DNA of 64,000 nt from Acidobacteria bacterium UBA2994 (GTDB taxonomy: Bacteria > Acidobacteriota > Vicinamibacteria > Vicinamibacterales > UBA8438), in NCBI GenBank assembly GCA_002346545.1, contig DEAA01000064.1, positions 46,312 through 110,311 on the forward strand, written 5' to 3'. The notes beneath the pieces were generated by a model, which was not told where the DNA came from, did not search any database, and worked only from the letters and a program-made list of their open reading frames with translations. The position numbers were made by a program, and so were the translations under genes. Every line of letters begins with the position of its first letter. Position 1 is the first letter of the stretch. Positions 33,735 through 42,011 of this stretch are shown one piece after another.

Positions 33735-35246
33735 ATGTCTCCTGTCTCCTGGCTTCTGTCTACTGACGGACCCTCCTCCTTGCTGTTCACAGACCCCACT
33801 TTTCTCCTGCGTTTCCTCCCACTGTCGCTTGCCGCGTTCTTTCTGGCGCTGGCGGTGACGCCGCGGTCGTGGCGCGTATCGGGGCGGCGATTTACCTTCG
33901 CCAATCTGGTGTTGCTGACCAGTGGCCTCTGGTTCTTGTTGGTCGGAGCCGGCGTCTACGCGCCATGGCTGGTGGGGCTGGTGGTGGGGAACTACGTGGC
34001 TGGGTTGAGCATCGACCGTCTCCGCCAGCGTGCCGAGGCAACCGGCGCCTCGACTCCGTTGCCAGAGGCGATGTTGACACTCGCGCTGACCGCCAACCTC
34101 GTCATGCTACTGGTCAGCAAGTACGCGCTGGCGTTACCAGAGCCTGTGGGTGCCACGGGGTTTGCGATGCCCCAACTCCTGGCGCCACTCGGCATGCTGG
34201 TGGTCGTATGCCAGGCCACCTCCTACGTCGTGGACGTGTTCCGCGGCGAGTTTCCGGCGCAGCGCAGTCCGATCCGGGCCGGCGTCTACATGCTGTGTTT
34301 TCCGTTGCTCTGCGCAGGGCCGCTCGTCCGGTACGGTGAGTTGGGGCGTCAGCTGGCCGATCGACGTGTCACCCTGGCCGGTTTCTCGTACGGCGTGAGG
34401 AGATGGCTTGTCGGCTACTGCAAGGTGGCACTCTTTGCGCGGATTCTCGGTGAGCCTGTCGACCTGATGTTCGGCTTGGGTGCCAGCGAGCTCGGTGTCG
34501 GAACGGCGTGGCTCGGGGCCGTCTTCTTCACCCTGCAGATCTATCTGGATCTTTCCGGGTACGCCGACATGGCCATCGGCTTCGGCCGCATGTACGGGTT
34601 CCGGGTGGGCGAGCACTTCCGGTGGCCCTACGGGGCCGATTCGCTCACCGAGTTCTGGCGCCGCTGGCAGGTGACACTGGGCGACTGGTGCGCGGCCTAC
34701 CTCCGCGTGTCGCTCGATCCTGAGTCCGAGCGGTCACGTTGGCTGGACGTCCGATCGGTACTCCTGCTGTTTCTGGCGCTGGCCTTGTGGCACGGACCGG
34801 GGTGGACCGTGGCGCTCTGGGCGGGGCTGCACGGGCTTCTGGTCGTGGTCGAGCGGCATTGGTTGAGTGCTTGGCTCACGCGGCTGCCCGTGTCGGTGCG
34901 CCGGGTTTACCTGCTGCTGACATTGGCCGTGCTTTGGGTGCTGTTCCGGGCTCCGTCGCTCGATGGTGCCGGAATCGTGCTGCGGGCGATGCTGGGGCTG
35001 GGAGCCGCCGGGAAACCGATCGCGTTCGAGCTCGAGCTGTTCGAATGGGTCGCCATCGCTTTGGCGGCCCTGTCGACCGTGCCCGTATGGCCCAGCTTCA
35101 GTCGCTGGCTGGTGGCGGTGGATGCGCTCACCACTTCCACCATCATCCTGCTGTCGGCCAGTTTCCTCTATTTGTGGCGTAGCCTCGTACGCGGTTTGTG
35201 GTTTGCCACCGGTCGCTCCGAGCGTCATGACGAGCCTGAGAAGTAG
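33735..35246 (+). CDS. second MBOAT family membrane O-acyltransferase (orphan)
   Basis: 503 residues from the ATG at 33735. A TTG at 33780 would give the MBOAT-like beginning LLFTDPTFLLRFLPL and may be the true start, because a repeat (33737-33751) lies between the two. More than ten membrane helices are visible. Conserved blocks: FTLQIYLDLSGYADMAIGFGRM, ADSLTEFWRRWQVTLGDW and LALWHGPGWTVALW with the catalytic His. Unlike the copy at 4148 there is no SGNH partner gene beside it. Its 3' end overlaps an AraC remnant on the other strand. Confidence 0.86.
   Translation: MSPVSWLLSTDGPSSLLFTDPTFLLRFLPLSLAAFFLALAVTPRSWRVSGRRFTFANLVLLTSGLWFLLVGAGVYAPWLVGLVVGNYVAGLSIDRLRQRAEATGASTPLPEAMLTLALTANLVMLLVSKYALALPEPVGATGFAMPQLLAPLGMLVVVCQATSYVVDVFRGEFPAQRSPIRAGVYMLCFPLLCAGPLVRYGELGRQLADRRVTLAGFSYGVRRWLVGYCKVALFARILGEPVDLMFGLGASELGVGTAWLGAVFFTLQIYLDLSGYADMAIGFGRMYGFRVGEHFRWPYGADSLTEFWRRWQVTLGDWCAAYLRVSLDPESERSRWLDVRSVLLLFLALALWHGPGWTVALWAGLHGLLVVVERHWLSAWLTRLPVSVRRVYLLLTLAVLWVLFRAPSLDGAGIVLRAMLGLGAAGKPIAFELELFEWVAIALAALSTVPVWPSFSRWLVAVDALTTSTIILLSASFLYLWRSLVRGLWFATGRSERHDEPEK
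33737..33751. repeat. tandem heptamer GTCTCCTGTCTCCTG, copy 2
   Basis: Identical to 17286-17300. Degenerate units extend on both sides (TTCTCATG before, GCTTCTGTCTACTG after), so this is a decaying simple repeat at the start of the MBOAT gene. Confidence 0.7.
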
Positions 35247-35437
35247 CGGCCGGGCATAGCGCCGAACACCGAGCGGAACATCGCGACGAACGCATTGGAA
35301 CTGTCATAGCCAACGTGGAGCGCCACCGATGTGCCGTCGGGCAGCAGCACTAGCGATCGATGTAGTCGGACCTGACTGCGCCACGGTTGAAACGACAGCC
35401 CGTTCTCGGCGAGAAAGCGTGCGAGGTGTGAATTGGC
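35226..35437 (-). pseudogene. AraC-family regulator remnant (C-terminal HTH only)
   Basis: Minus-strand codons ending in TGA at 35226 translate to an AraC C-terminal domain: HLARFLAENGLSFQPWRSQV, then VALHVGYDSSNAFVAMFRSV and a final PGRYF. The second helix-turn-helix and the PxxYF end are intact; the first HTH helix and everything upstream are missing. The frame joins directly after the TAG stop of the cytochrome b gene, in the same frame, so a deletion has fused the two. It has no start codon of its own. Too short to be listed as an intact gene. Confidence 0.65.
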
Positions 35438-36304
35438 CTACGCCTCTTCAGGTTTCCGTGCCTGCATGCCGCTGACCCGCTTGCCCTTAACCGTGATTGG
35501 CCAGCGTGACGGCTCGTGGTGCGCGAGATACTCGCGGCGCGAGACCGAGCCGATGATCATCGACTTGGTTAGCCACCAGTTCTTGGGGCGCGCCCCGAAA
35601 ATGATGTGCGCCACGCTCAGACCGGCAAGCGAGAGTCCGGTCATGCCGTGAAAGACATACACCCATCCCCAGGTGCCTTCGCCCAGGATGTAGGGATTTG
35701 GGGTGATGAACGGGGTGCCCATCCGCCACAGCATCACCATGCCGGTCAGGCTCACCGTGCAGCCCACGAAGGTGAGTACTAGGTGGTAGAGCCGGTTCCC
35801 GATCGGGTACTTGGCCGGGTGCGGTCCGGGTACGTCGTGCCCTGCTTCCCGCATTACCTCGGCCTTGAACTCGGGAATATCCTTGGGACCGACCCAAATC
35901 GACCAGAAGTCGAGGAAGAAGACCGTGTGAAAGATGTGATAGACGATGGCGCCGGTGAGCACAAGCCCTGCCGTGTAGTGGATAGTGACCCAATCGAATT
36001 GCCACCCCATGATCGGGAAGAACGCGGTGCCCAGTAGCGTGAAGATGGAGCCTGCCATCACCCAGTGGAACAGCCGCGCCATGAACGTGTGGCGCTTTAC
36101 CCGCTTCGGCAGTTCGGGATACCTGGTCTCGAGCTCGTCGGTGTCCTGCTCGGCCCGCACCCGGTGCGCCGACAGGATGATGTAGGACGCGTGTGCGACC
36201 AGGAAGGTGATGAACACGAACACCGAGACCCAGAGCGCGTTCCAGGCCACGTGCGTGAGGACCGTGCGTCCCCACGGATCTGTAGCGGTTTCAAGGAAAT
36301 CCAA
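35438..36304 (-). CDS. formate dehydrogenase gamma-like cytochrome b membrane subunit
   Basis: 288 residues with four to five helices. Haem-ligand histidines are visible in RLFHWVMAG, TIHYTAGLV, VYHIFHTVFF, YVFHGMTGLS and SVAHIIFG, which fits the FdnI/FdoI-type cytochrome b that passes electrons from a periplasmic partner to quinone. The long N-terminal segment with HTFMARLFHW is typical. No formate dehydrogenase alpha or beta genes are nearby, so the partner enzyme is unknown. The start is a TTG with a TAGAAT box 9 nt upstream and no ribosome-binding site; the true start is uncertain. Confidence 0.82.
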   Translation of the reverse strand: MDFLETATDPWGRTVLTHVAWNALWVSVFVFITFLVAHASYIILSAHRVRAEQDTDELETRYPELPKRVKRHTFMARLFHWVMAGSIFTLLGTAFFPIMGWQFDWVTIHYTAGLVLTGAIVYHIFHTVFFLDFWSIWVGPKDIPEFKAEVMREAGHDVPGPHPAKYPIGNRLYHLVLTFVGCTVSLTGMVMLWRMGTPFITPNPYILGEGTWGWVYVFHGMTGLSLAGLSVAHIIFGARPKNWWLTKSMIIGSVSRREYLAHHEPSRWPITVKGKRVSGMQARKPEEA

Positions 36305-36356
36305 GGCGCAGCGATTCTAACAGGTCAACCAAAGCCCAAAGTCGGGGTGAGCGTCC

Positions 36357-38879
36357 CTATCGCATATACCCGAGACTGCGGAGCCGCTGGATCTCCTCGG
36401 GGCTCATGTCGGCCGCGGCGTCCTCGTCGGTAGGCAGTTTTCTAGCTTCGGCGTAGCGGAGCCGCTCGGCTAGCGCGTCCTTGAGCCGTTCGACGATCTC
36501 TGGGTGGTCGGCCGCCACGTCGTGGTGGTTGATCGGGTCCTCGGCGTGGTTGTAGAGCTCCCATTCGGTCATCTCCTCGGGAGGGTCGACGTTCTGGACC
36601 AGTTTCCATCCGTCCAGCACCACCGCGTACTGATCCACATCGTCGAGCGCACGCTCACGGTTGCTTGGTATCCGTTTCCGCTCGGTGAAGGCGGCCCGCT
36701 CGACCCAGCCAGTGGCTGCTGGATCCTCAGGGCTGGCTATGAGTGGAAGCAGACTCTGTCCCTGGACGAGCTCTGGCACAGGAACCCCGGCTAGCTCAAG
36801 TAGTGTTGGCATCATACTGAGCGTTTCGACCGTGTCCTCGACGATGAGCCCCGACGGCAGTACGCCGGGCCAGTGCATCAGCAGCGGCACGTTCACCGCT
36901 TCGCCATACACGGTGTTGCCATGCCAGCCCCAGCCATGGTCGAGAAACTCCTCTCCGTGGTCGCTGACGAAGGTTAGCAGCGTGTCCGCCGCGAGCCCCC
37001 GTTGTTCGAGTCCCTCCATGAGCCGGGCCACCTCCGCGTCCATGCCGCGGATCGACCCGTCGTACCAGTCGAGCTGGTGTGCGGCGTAGGCGTCGGCGTC
37101 GACACCGGCCGCTTCCAGTTCCTCCCGGTTGGGGAACCGTTCCGGATCGAAACGGTTGCCATCGGCGCGGCGGCGCTCCTCCCCGAGCGAGTCGTTCACT
37201 GCTTCGAGATCCGTCTCGTGTCGCTCTTTCCCGTCAGCGGCGGCATACAGCAGGTCGTACGGCGGATAGGGCTCGTAGCGATCGTGGGGGTCGAACGCAT
37301 GAAGGAAGGCGAAGAACGGGACGTCGTGGCGGTCGTCCAGCCAGGTGAGGAACCGGTCGACGTAGGTGCGCGCGGTCTTCGAGCTGCTGTGGCCTAAGCT
37401 GTCGTTGTCGATCGACGCCCGTTCGTGCAGCACCTCCATGCCCTGGTGCAGGTTGCTCAGCCGTCCAGTGAATGGCACCGACGAGGTGCCAAAGGTGGCG
37501 TAGCCAGCTCTGCGAAACGCCTCGGCCAGCGTCGTGGCGCTCGATGACAGCCGATCGGGTGGACCGAGGATGCCCGTGGACGTCGGGTAGACGCCGCTCA
37601 TCAGCGACGGCACGGCCACCTTCGTCCAGGTGCCCGGTGAGATTGGGTCGGCAAAGCGGACCCCGTTCTCGGCGAGCGCTGTCAACGTCGGAGCCGTCTC
37701 GCGGCTATGCCCCCAGGCGTCGAGGTGGTCGTGGCGCAGGGTGTCGCCGAGGAAGATGATCACCCCCTGGGGCGCACGGGCGCCGCCGTCAGCGAGAGCC
37801 GCGCGCGCCTCGGTGATGTTGTCCGCATTCGGGACGAACTCGGCGCCGCTGTTGCGTACCACCGGTGTTCCCCAGTAGCCGACAAGCCCGTCTTCGGCGC
37901 CGTCGAGAGACAGCGTGAGCGTTATGTCCTGTCCATTGAATGCCGACAGATCGATCCGCTGCGGCTCCCATCGTCTCGGCAGGGTCACGGTGCGCTGCCA
38001 GATCGAAGCGTCGTCGACCCTGACGTCGAAGGTGACCGGATGGTCCTCGACGGTCCCGACCGCCAGATCGAGCCAGGGGGTGTCGGGCAGCGTGAGGTCG
38101 AGCGACACCGACTCCGGCGCGCGGCTCACGATCGTCTCCCGGAAGACGTTGTCGAGCCCCTGCCAGCCTGGCCCCGAGGGGATTGACCGCAGGTGCTCCT
38201 TCTGTGCGATCAGCCGGACCGATTCGATGGCGAACTCCGCATCGGCGACGTCAGTCGGCCGGATCAGGATGTTACGGGTGCCCCCGGCCGAGAACGACTG
38301 CCCGGGGTTCTCGAGTCGGTAGGTGTGAAATTCGTCGCCCGGTTCCAGATCGGCGTGCAGCGGATCCTCGGCCGACTCACGGACGCTTCGGAGGGTCCGC
38401 TCCTCGTCGAGTTTGCTGGCCCCGCTGAACCGCACGCCGAGCTGCGAGCCGGCCGACACCCGCATGCTGATTTCGACCGCATGCAGAATGTCGTTCTCGT
38501 CGAGTACGTTCTCTGGACGCACGGCGTGGAGGACCGGAAGCTCGCCGGTTGTGCCCACCAGTTGACCGTCGACGACCTCCAGGTCCTCGACGTCGTTCAG
38601 TGCCCGCCAGCCGAACGTGTCGGTCAGGTCTTCCGGCTCTTCGGCGTTCTCTTCCTCGTCGTCGTCCTCGGACGGCTCGGGAGGCTCTGGTAGCCCGATT
38701 GTGCCGTTGCCGTCGAACCGCCATCCGGTCGGTTCGCCGGGCAGGACGTCTACCGTGCCGCTGACGGTGGCGTCGTCGAACACGTCGACGATCCTCAGTG
38801 CGATGCCGTCTGGCGCAGTGCCGCACGAGGCGAGAGCAATTGTGCCGAGGGCAGCGGTGAGGGCATGCAGCGCGCGCAT
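36357..38879 (-). CDS. sulfatase-like lipoprotein with Thr nucleophile position
   Basis: 840 residues from the ATG at 38879, which follows AGGAG by 8 nt. The lipobox is LASC (Cys19). Residues 20-375 include an acidic linker (SEDDDEEENAEEPEDL) and beta-rich segments that look like two carbohydrate- or lectin-like domains. The C-terminal half is a sulfatase/alkaline-phosphatase fold: VIIFLGDTLRHDHLDAWGHS, TWTKVAVPSLMSGVYP, and FVSDHGEEFLDHGWGWHG. By alignment to the CxPxR signature the nucleophile is Thr419, and the Arg is absent, so formylglycine cannot form. It may be a phosphodiesterase or phospho-transferase. Confidence 0.82.
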   Translation of the reverse strand: MRALHALTAALGTIALASCGTAPDGIALRIVDVFDDATVSGTVDVLPGEPTGWRFDGNGTIGLPEPPEPSEDDDEEENAEEPEDLTDTFGWRALNDVEDLEVVDGQLVGTTGELPVLHAVRPENVLDENDILHAVEISMRVSAGSQLGVRFSGASKLDEERTLRSVRESAEDPLHADLEPGDEFHTYRLENPGQSFSAGGTRNILIRPTDVADAEFAIESVRLIAQKEHLRSIPSGPGWQGLDNVFRETIVSRAPESVSLDLTLPDTPWLDLAVGTVEDHPVTFDVRVDDASIWQRTVTLPRRWEPQRIDLSAFNGQDITLTLSLDGAEDGLVGYWGTPVVRNSGAEFVPNADNITEARAALADGGARAPQGVIIFLGDTLRHDHLDAWGHSRETAPTLTALAENGVRFADPISPGTWTKVAVPSLMSGVYPTSTGILGPPDRLSSSATTLAEAFRRAGYATFGTSSVPFTGRLSNLHQGMEVLHERASIDNDSLGHSSSKTARTYVDRFLTWLDDRHDVPFFAFLHAFDPHDRYEPYPPYDLLYAAADGKERHETDLEAVNDSLGEERRRADGNRFDPERFPNREELEAAGVDADAYAAHQLDWYDGSIRGMDAEVARLMEGLEQRGLAADTLLTFVSDHGEEFLDHGWGWHGNTVYGEAVNVPLLMHWPGVLPSGLIVEDTVETLSMMPTLLELAGVPVPELVQGQSLLPLIASPEDPAATGWVERAAFTERKRIPSNRERALDDVDQYAVVLDGWKLVQNVDPPEEMTEWELYNHAEDPINHHDVAADHPEIVERLKDALAERLRYAEARKLPTDEDAAADMSPEEIQRLRSLGYMR

Positions 38880-38916
38880 CGGGCTTTCTCCTGATCCTTC
38901 AGCCGAGTGAGTTCCA

Positions 38917-38922
38917 ATCATA
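38917..38922 (-). promoter_or_regulatory. extended -10 box (TGTATGAT) for the sulfatase-like gene
   Basis: TGTATGAT on the minus strand, 37 nt before the ATG at 38879. The upstream TG gives an extended -10 element; no clear -35. Confidence 0.4.
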
Positions 38923-39010
38923 CAGGTCGTGTGGTGCGAGCTGAGGGTTGCGGCTCGAAGAACAAGAACCGAGTCGCGTCGCGTGGTCGGTCATACAATG
39001 GGCGTTCCTG

Positions 39011-39182
39011 GTGCTCATTGCTCATGAACACGCGCCGACGGGGCGTCTCGCTGCTGCCGAGGCGCTGCGACGGTTCGGGTTGTCGGAGGACGCCGACGCC
39101 GCGTGAACGCGCAGGGGTTCGGCGGCAGTTTCGCATCTACGTGCCGCAGCTACTCGACAAGAGCCTGGCCGACCTGGATTAG
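39011..39182 (+). pseudogene. possible frameshifted small gene, unrecognised
   Basis: Frame 1 from a GTG at 39011 reads VLIAHEHAPTGRLAAAEAL then RRFGLSEDADAA and stops at 39106. The +1 frame continues RRQFRIYVPQLLDKSLADLD to a TAG at 39180-39182. Residue composition is protein-like in both, which suggests one gene broken by a shift near 39095-39110. I recognise no domain. Confidence 0.25.
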
Positions 39183-39219
39183 GCGCGACGCTCACCACTC
39201 ACACCGGAGGAATACATCT

Positions 39220-40305
39220 ATGTCGCTCGATCACTACGTTACGCTAGGCCGTTCAGGTCTTCGGGTAAGCCAGTTTTGTCTCGGTGCCATGACCTTCGGC
39301 GAAGACTGGGGCTGGGGCTCCAGCGTCGACGATTCCGAGGCCATCCTGACCCGGTTCGTTGATGCCGGAGGCAACTTCATTGACACTGCCAACGCCTACA
39401 CCAAGGGACATTCGGAGCGGATCATCGGCGACTACATCCGAAGCCGCGACGTGCGACGCGACCAGCTGGTGATCGCGACCAAGTTCTTTGCCAACCTCTA
39501 TCCGTCGGATCCGAACGGTGGCGGCGCGAACCGGAAGTCGGTGGTGGCCGCCTGCGAGCAGTCCCTTCGACGTCTTCAGACTGACTACATTGATCTGTAC
39601 TGGATGCACCTGTGGGATCGCTTCACGCCGATCGAAGAGACGATGCGTGCACTCGACGATCTCGTGGCGGCGGGCAAAGTGCGCTATGTCGGTTTCTCTG
39701 ACACGCCTGCCTGGAAGGTAGCGCAGGCGCAGGTCACCGCAAGCTTCCGCGGTTGGGCACCGTTGGTGGCGCTGCAGATCGAGTACTCGTTGATCGAACG
39801 CACCGTCGAGGGCGAGCTGATTCCGATGGCCCAGGAGCTCGGCCTGGGCGTCACGCCGTGGTCGCCGCTCCGCGGTGGCGTGTTGTCGGGCAAGTACACA
39901 CGTGAGAACAAAGATACGGTCGACCCCGGTCGCGGCGAGCGGGTGAGGATGTTCCTGACCGAGCGCACGTTTGGGATCATCGACGAGCTGATCCGGATTG
40001 CGGGCGAGCTCGGCACCAATCCGGCAGCGGTGGCGCTGGCGTGGGTACAGTCGCGCCCGGGCGTCGATGCCACCATCATCGGGGCGCGGACGCTGTCTCA
40101 GCTGGAAGGCAACCTGGCGGGTTTGGAGGTGACGCTCGACGAGACCCAGGTTGTGGCGCTCGACGATGCTTCGACGCCGACTCACAGCTTCCCCACGCCG
40201 TTTCTGCAGATGGCGCCGACCATCATGCACGCGGGCGCTACGGTCGACGGCGTGCCGTCGGAACCGTGGCCGATGGCGCCCAACAACGACGAGGAGCGGT
40301 ACTAG
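39220..40305 (+). CDS. aldo/keto reductase
   Basis: 361 residues from the ATG at 39220 (GGAGG about 9 nt upstream); the open frame extends 39 codons upstream without a plausible start. NADPH-dependent TIM-barrel oxidoreductase. The catalytic tetrad is visible: Asp and Tyr in FIDTANAYTKG, Lys in LVIATKF, and His in YWMHLWD. Cofactor-loop SRPGVDATIIGARTLSQLEGN matches the phosphate-binding site (GART). Most like the YajO/Tas subgroup. The tail (HAGATVDGVPSEPWP) is longer than usual. Convergent with the ankyrin gene, stops 2 bp apart. Confidence 0.9.
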   Translation: MSLDHYVTLGRSGLRVSQFCLGAMTFGEDWGWGSSVDDSEAILTRFVDAGGNFIDTANAYTKGHSERIIGDYIRSRDVRRDQLVIATKFFANLYPSDPNGGGANRKSVVAACEQSLRRLQTDYIDLYWMHLWDRFTPIEETMRALDDLVAAGKVRYVGFSDTPAWKVAQAQVTASFRGWAPLVALQIEYSLIERTVEGELIPMAQELGLGVTPWSPLRGGVLSGKYTRENKDTVDPGRGERVRMFLTERTFGIIDELIRIAGELGTNPAAVALAWVQSRPGVDATIIGARTLSQLEGNLAGLEVTLDETQVVALDDASTPTHSFPTPFLQMAPTIMHAGATVDGVPSEPWPMAPNNDEERY

Positions 40306-40307
40306 TG

Positions 40308-41885
40308 TTAGGGCTGGTCGGTGGCGCCGAGCGGGACGTCGCGCAGTCGTTCCTGCACGGTGCCCGCGATTCCGAGACTGGTGTCGGCGCCGAGCCGCGC
40401 CAGCAACTCAGCGGTTTCCGGCCAGCTCTGGAACTGGAACGACTGCTTGGCTCCCTCCGCCATTCGGTAGGCGGTGCGGCCGCGGAAGTCGCGGGCATCG
40501 ATGTCGGCACCCTGAGCGACGAGATACTCTACGACCTCATTCAGACCACGGAAGGTCGCGCCGTGTAACGCCGTAAAGTCGGCCTCGTTGGTGGCGTTGA
40601 CGTCCGCCCCCGCCTCTAGCAGGAACGCCACGGCCGCCTCAGCACTACGCGCCCGCACCCCGCGTGGTTCGCGCGGCGTGTAGGTCGCCTTGCCCAGTCC
40701 GGCTGCCGCCATCAACGGGGTGGTGCCGTCGTCAGTGGCCAGGGTGAGATTGGCGCCGCCGTCAATCAGGGCCTGCAGCACCTCGACGCTGCTCGACTGG
40801 AAGCTTGGGATCACGCTGTAGATCAGGCTGGGGGCGCCATTCATCTCGAAGGCGGCGACCCAGAGCGGCGTGGCGCCGCGCAGATCACCGGTACCCGGAG
40901 CAAACGGTTCAAAGGCGCCCTTCTTGGGATAGCCGATGTAGAACATCAGCATCGCCGAACTCGTGATCCGCGCGTTCGGCTCGGCGCCCCGGGAGAGCAG
41001 ATCCTGGACGAGGCCAAGCCGGGCGTCGGCGCGAAGCCGACCGCCTCCGATCGGGCCGTGGCGCCGGGTCCACTCTGAGACCCAGGTCGACACCGAGCCG
41101 GCGGCTGCGTGGAGGGCGCTGAAGCCGCCCATCCAGCTGTTCGCGTCGGCGCCCTCTTCGAGCAGGAAGTGCGCGAATGGCGCTCGGCCTGCTGCGATGG
41201 CGAATGCCAGGGCGTGAGTGCCGTCCCCGCTGGGGGTGTTGACGTCGACGCCTGCCTCGAGGAGCGCTCGACCCATCTCGATGTCACCGGTGCGCGCGGC
41301 GAACATCAACGGTGTGAAGCCGGGGTTCGCCTCGATCGTGGGATCGGCGCCGCGCGCTAGCAGCAGACGCACGATCTTATGGTGGGGTGCCGCCAGCGCC
41401 CACATCAGCGCGGTGCTGTTGGTGTCGCGCGTTACCGCGTTCACCTGCGCCCGGTGGTCGAGCAGCAGCTGGACTAGCTCGACGTTGCCGGTGTGGGAGG
41501 CGGTCATCAGCGGCGTCAGTCCGCTGGTTTGCACCGCGGCTGCGTTGGCCCCGGCGTTGAGGAGCGTCGTGGCCATGGCCACGCTCGCGTTCTCGGCGGC
41601 CCGCTCCAGCGGGGTCACCCCGTGGTCGTCGGCCAGGTTTGGGTCGGCTCCGGCCGCCAGCAGGCCAGCTGCCGCGTCGAGAGCGTTCCAGTGTGCAGCC
41701 CAGAGCAACCCTGTAGTGCCGTCGGCGCGAGCGACGTCGGGGTTGCCCCCCTCGTCGAGCAACGTCTGCACCTCGGCCCATTGCTGGTCGGCGGCAAACT
41801 GGACGAGGGCGGGGGTCTGGGCCGTCACCGGCGTGGCGACCGTGACGACGGCGAGCGAGAGAAGCGCGGAAAGCAGGCGAGGCAT
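40308..41885 (-). CDS. exported ankyrin-repeat protein (locus B, divergent copy)
   Basis: 525 residues from the ATG at 41885, preceded by GAGGGA. Signal peptide 1-23 (VATPVTAQ). Eleven or so ankyrin units, with TTGLLWAAHWNALDAAAGLLAAGADPN as a typical full unit start. A non-repeat insertion carrying WMGGFSALHAAAGSVSTWV and a GATPLWVAAFEMNG unit divides the array, and the C terminus ends in SWPETAELLARLGAD. This plan is shared with the locus A ankyrin. It is divergent from the DUF1592 gene across 126 bp. Probable periplasmic scaffold or inhibitor of that system (inference). Confidence 0.88.
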   Translation of the reverse strand: MPRLLSALLSLAVVTVATPVTAQTPALVQFAADQQWAEVQTLLDEGGNPDVARADGTTGLLWAAHWNALDAAAGLLAAGADPNLADDHGVTPLERAAENASVAMATTLLNAGANAAAVQTSGLTPLMTASHTGNVELVQLLLDHRAQVNAVTRDTNSTALMWALAAPHHKIVRLLLARGADPTIEANPGFTPLMFAARTGDIEMGRALLEAGVDVNTPSGDGTHALAFAIAAGRAPFAHFLLEEGADANSWMGGFSALHAAAGSVSTWVSEWTRRHGPIGGGRLRADARLGLVQDLLSRGAEPNARITSSAMLMFYIGYPKKGAFEPFAPGTGDLRGATPLWVAAFEMNGAPSLIYSVIPSFQSSSVEVLQALIDGGANLTLATDDGTTPLMAAAGLGKATYTPREPRGVRARSAEAAVAFLLEAGADVNATNEADFTALHGATFRGLNEVVEYLVAQGADIDARDFRGRTAYRMAEGAKQSFQFQSWPETAELLARLGADTSLGIAGTVQERLRDVPLGATDQP

Positions 41886-41916
41886 GGGTCCCTCGTTATT
41901 GGTTGGAGCTTCCGGC

Positions 41917-41922
41917 ACTATA
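41917..41922 (-). promoter_or_regulatory. putative -10 box (TATAGT) for the locus B ankyrin gene
   Basis: TATAGT on the minus strand 31 nt before the ATG at 41885. It lies in the 126 bp gap shared with the divergent DUF1592 gene, whose own AGGGAG ribosome-binding site is at about 42001-42006. Confidence 0.35.
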
Positions 41923-42011
41923 GCGCAGACTTGCCGTGGGGGGCACGCTGATCGGCAGGAGCTGAGGTAACATACGCGAGCTACCTCGTCAATCTAGGGA
42001 TAGGGAGCGCG

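Larger units (their letters stand above)
38880..39219. other. divergent 340 bp region with promoter elements and a broken small frame
   Basis: Between the sulfatase-like gene (minus) and the aldo/keto reductase (plus). A TATGAT at 38917-38922 (minus, with TG just before it, extended type) suits the sulfatase-like gene. TACAAT at 38994-38999 (plus) is a weak -10 candidate. Two short plus-strand frames (39011-39106 and a +1 frame ending at 39182) give protein-like residues and could be one frameshifted small gene. Confidence 0.4.
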
